From NCBI GenBank assembly GCA_030831945.1, contig JAURKC010000035.1:59035-123034 (forward strand): a stretch of 64,000 nt of DNA. Reading direction: 5' to 3'. The position numbers and the translations under genes were made by a program. Every line of letters begins with the position of its first letter. The stretch's first letter is position 1. The notes beneath the pieces are model-generated. The model did not search any database and was not told the origin of the DNA. It saw nothing but the letters and a program-made list of their open reading frames with translations. The stretch comes from Ferruginibacter sp. (lineage in GTDB: Bacteria; Bacteroidota; Bacteroidia; Chitinophagales; Chitinophagaceae). Below are positions 62,415 through 64,000 of this stretch, piece after piece.

Positions 62415-64000
62415 ATGTGCCAAATACATCCTCAAACAAATAAAGTGCTTTTATTTATTACTCTTATTGCCGTTGGCTTTGCTAGTTATGGCCAGGCGCC
62501 TAGTTTATTAAATTACCAAGCTATTGCAAGAAATACCAATGGTAATTCATTGCCTAACCAATCAATGAATATTCGCATTTCGATTATTAATAACTCTCCT
62601 TCTGGAGATTTACTGTATTCAGAAATTCGGGCTATTAAAACCAATTTGGTTGGACTATTTTCCTTAATTATAGGCAGTACAGGTGCAATGAGTTATAGAG
62701 GCAATATTGGCAATATTAACTGGGCTAGTGAAGACAAATATTTGCATGTAGAGATTGATCCTACTGCCACTAATAATTTTTTAGATATGGGAATAGTTAA
62801 ATTAGTCAGTGTTCCTTATGCCCTTTTGGCTACTTCAGCAGTCAGCGCTGCTACTGTCACCACTAATGCCAACTTATCGGGAGCTGTAACGAGTTTTGGA
62901 AATGTAACGAGTATTGCTCCTTCACCCAACTTAACGGGTTTACCAACGGCTCCAACAGCTGATTTGGAAAATAGTACAACACAAATTGCTACTACAGAAT
63001 TTGTTCATGCTGCTGTAACAAAACATTTAATTGGTTTTACTGGACAAATAGGAGTACAAGGATTAACAGGATTAACTGGATCAACTGGATTACAGGGCGC
63101 AGACGGAGCAAATGGAATACAAGGATTGACTGGTGCTAAAGGATTAACTGGATCAAAAGGAATACAAGGATTAACTGGTGCTAAAGGATTAACTGGATCA
63201 AAAGGAATACAAGGATTAACTGGTGCAAAAGGAATAACCGGAGCAACTGGAATACAAGGAGTAACAGGATTGGCTGGGGCAAAGGGTGCTGATGGAGCAA
63301 AAGGAATACAAGGATTAACTGGAGCAAAAGGAGTAACTGGAGCAACAGGAGTAAAGGGTGCTGATGGAACGATAGGAATTCAAGGTTTAGCTGGAACAAA
63401 TGGATTAACCGGGTCAACTGGATTACAGGGTGCTGATGGAGCATCAGGAATTCAAGGATTAACTGGAGCGAACGGAGTAACTGGGTCAACCGGATTACAG
63501 GGTGCTGATGGAGCAACAGGAATTCAAGGATTAACTGGAGCGAACGGAGTAACTGGGTCAACTGGATTACAGGGTGCTGATGGAGCATCAGGAATTCAAG
63601 GATTAACTGGAGCGAACGGAGTAACTGGGTCAACTGGATTACAGGGTGCTGATGGAGCAACAGGAATTCAAGGATTAACTGGAGCGAACGGAGTAACTGG
63701 GTCAACTGGATTACAGGGTGCTGATGGAGCAGCAGGAATACAAGGATTAACTGGAGCGAACGGAGTAACTGGGTCAACTGGATTAAAGGGTGCTGATGGA
63801 GCATCAGGAATACAAGGATTAACTGGAGTAACTGGAACTTCTGGATCAAATGGTGCTGATGGAGCAGCAGGAATTCAAGGATTAACTGGAGCGAACGGAG
63901 TAAATGGGTCAACTGGATTAAAGGGTGCTGATGGAGCATCAGGAATACAAGGATTAACTGGAGTAACTGGAACTTCTGGATCAAATGGCGCTGATGGAGC
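62415..64000 (+). CDS. Secreted collagen-like Gly-X-Y fibre protein (cassette B), runs off window end
   Basis: Open from ATG 62415 to the window edge without a stop: at least 528 residues. The signal peptide ends [13 protein letters not shown] (about residue 27). Residues 28-145 match the N-domain of the protein at 46145: [38 protein letters not shown] and [39 protein letters not shown] segment, as seen in tail fibres, follows. From about residue 207 every third residue is Gly ([19 protein letters not shown]), a collagen-like domain of at least 320 residues rich in GLT, GAD, GIQ and GST. It is likely a trimeric surface fibre. A long antisense open frame across the repeats is a shadow of codon bias. 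Confidence 0.9.
   Translation, partial: MCQIHPQTNKVLLFITLIAVGFASYGQAPSLLNYQAIARNTNGNSLPNQSMNIRISIINNSPSGDLLYSEIRAIKTNLVGLFSLIIGSTGAMSYRGNIGNINWASEDKYLHVEIDPTATNNFLDMGIVKLVSVPYALLATSAVSAATVTTNANLSGAVTSFGNVTSIAPSPNLTGLPTAPTADLENSTTQIATTEFVHAAVTKHLIGFTGQIGVQGLTGLTGSTGLQGADGANGIQGLTGAKGLTGSKGIQGLTGAKGLTGSKGIQGLTGAKGITGATGIQGVTGLAGAKGADGAKGIQGLTGAKGVTGATGVKGADGTIGIQGLAGTNGLTGSTGLQGADGASGIQGLTGANGVTGSTGLQGADGATGIQGLTGANGVTGSTGLQGADGASGIQGLTGANGVTGSTGLQGADGATGIQGLTGANGVTGSTGLQGADGAAGIQGLTGANGVTGSTGLKGADGASGIQGLTGVTGTSGSNGADGAAGIQGLTGANGVNGSTGLKGADGASGIQGLTGVTGTSGSNGADG
63375..64000 (+). repeat. 72-bp tandem repeat array inside the collagen-like gene
   Basis: Units start at 63375, 63447, 63519, 63591, 63663 and 63735 (72 bp each), 63807 (63 bp), 63870 (72 bp) and 63942 (cut by the edge). 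Each encodes eight Gly-X-Y triplets of the form [18 protein letters not shown] then GADGA(S/T/A). The middle copies are nearly identical and differ mostly at the last codon. All lengths are multiples of nine, so gain or loss keeps both the frame and the triplet register. Confidence 0.93.

Noticed and set aside
63181..63984. Long minus-strand open frame rich in Leu, Gln and His
   Set aside because: It is the complement of the collagen-like GGA-NNA codons of the plus-strand gene; repeats keep stops out of both strands. There is no signal, no promoter and no family resemblance.

Overview
The window looks like a chromosomal stretch from an AT-rich member of the Bacteroidota, most likely Chitinophagales/Chitinophagaceae (the family-level placement is inference). 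Supporting traits are two small proteins ending in type IX secretion (T9SS) sorting domains, a TonB-dependent receptor with a carboxypeptidase-like N-terminal domain, LytS/LytTR and RprY-like regulators, many secreted hydrolases, genes without Shine-Dalgarno sites but with TAnnTTTG promoter motifs close to the start codon, and a bacterial geranylgeranylglyceryl phosphate synthase. I see no transposase, integrase, CRISPR array, reverse transcriptase or phage structural operon.

Layout. 1-14 kb: the start of an amidohydrolase (cut by the window edge), RecQ, a GAGTCAC-rich 84-bp repeat, a membrane LTA-synthase-like sulfatase, an M16 peptidase pair (active plus inactive subunit), an RprY-like response regulator, RuvB, a LytS/LytTR two-component pair with an M28 peptidase, and GGGP synthase. 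14-26 kb: an ArfB-like ribosome rescue factor, an MbnP/MbnH-like lipoprotein and di-heme peroxidase pair, a polysaccharide flippase, a flavin reductase-like protein, a propeller-phosphoesterase, a GH63-like glucosidase, a ChaN-like protein and tRNA-Val(GAC). 26-34 kb: a three-domain GDPD/propeller/phosphoesterase, a TonB receptor and an ABC-F ATPase. 34-44 kb: a minus-strand carbohydrate block with galactokinase, a GH95 enzyme, two sulfatases around an unrecognised secreted protein, and a PfkB sugar kinase.

44-52 kb and 60-64 kb hold the most interesting material: two paralogous cassettes of the same design. Each has a membrane-embedded AraC-type regulator, then a small T9SS-sorted protein, then one or more long repetitive fibre-like secreted proteins that begin with the same N-terminal domain. 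Cassette A (44138-51815) carries a phage-tail-fibre-like mosaic, a YadA-head-like repeat protein and an FN3-like/DUF1566 protein. Cassette B (60279 to the window end) carries a collagen-like Gly-X-Y protein with a 72-bp repeat array that runs off the window.

Between the cassettes (52-60 kb) are a Dabb protein, a Tat-exported Gfo/Idh/MocA oxidoreductase facing a DUF1080 hydrolase (together consistent with 3-keto-glycoside metabolism), a roughly 475-bp nested inverted-repeat element, a DUF1338 protein, an M28 peptidase and alanine dehydrogenase.
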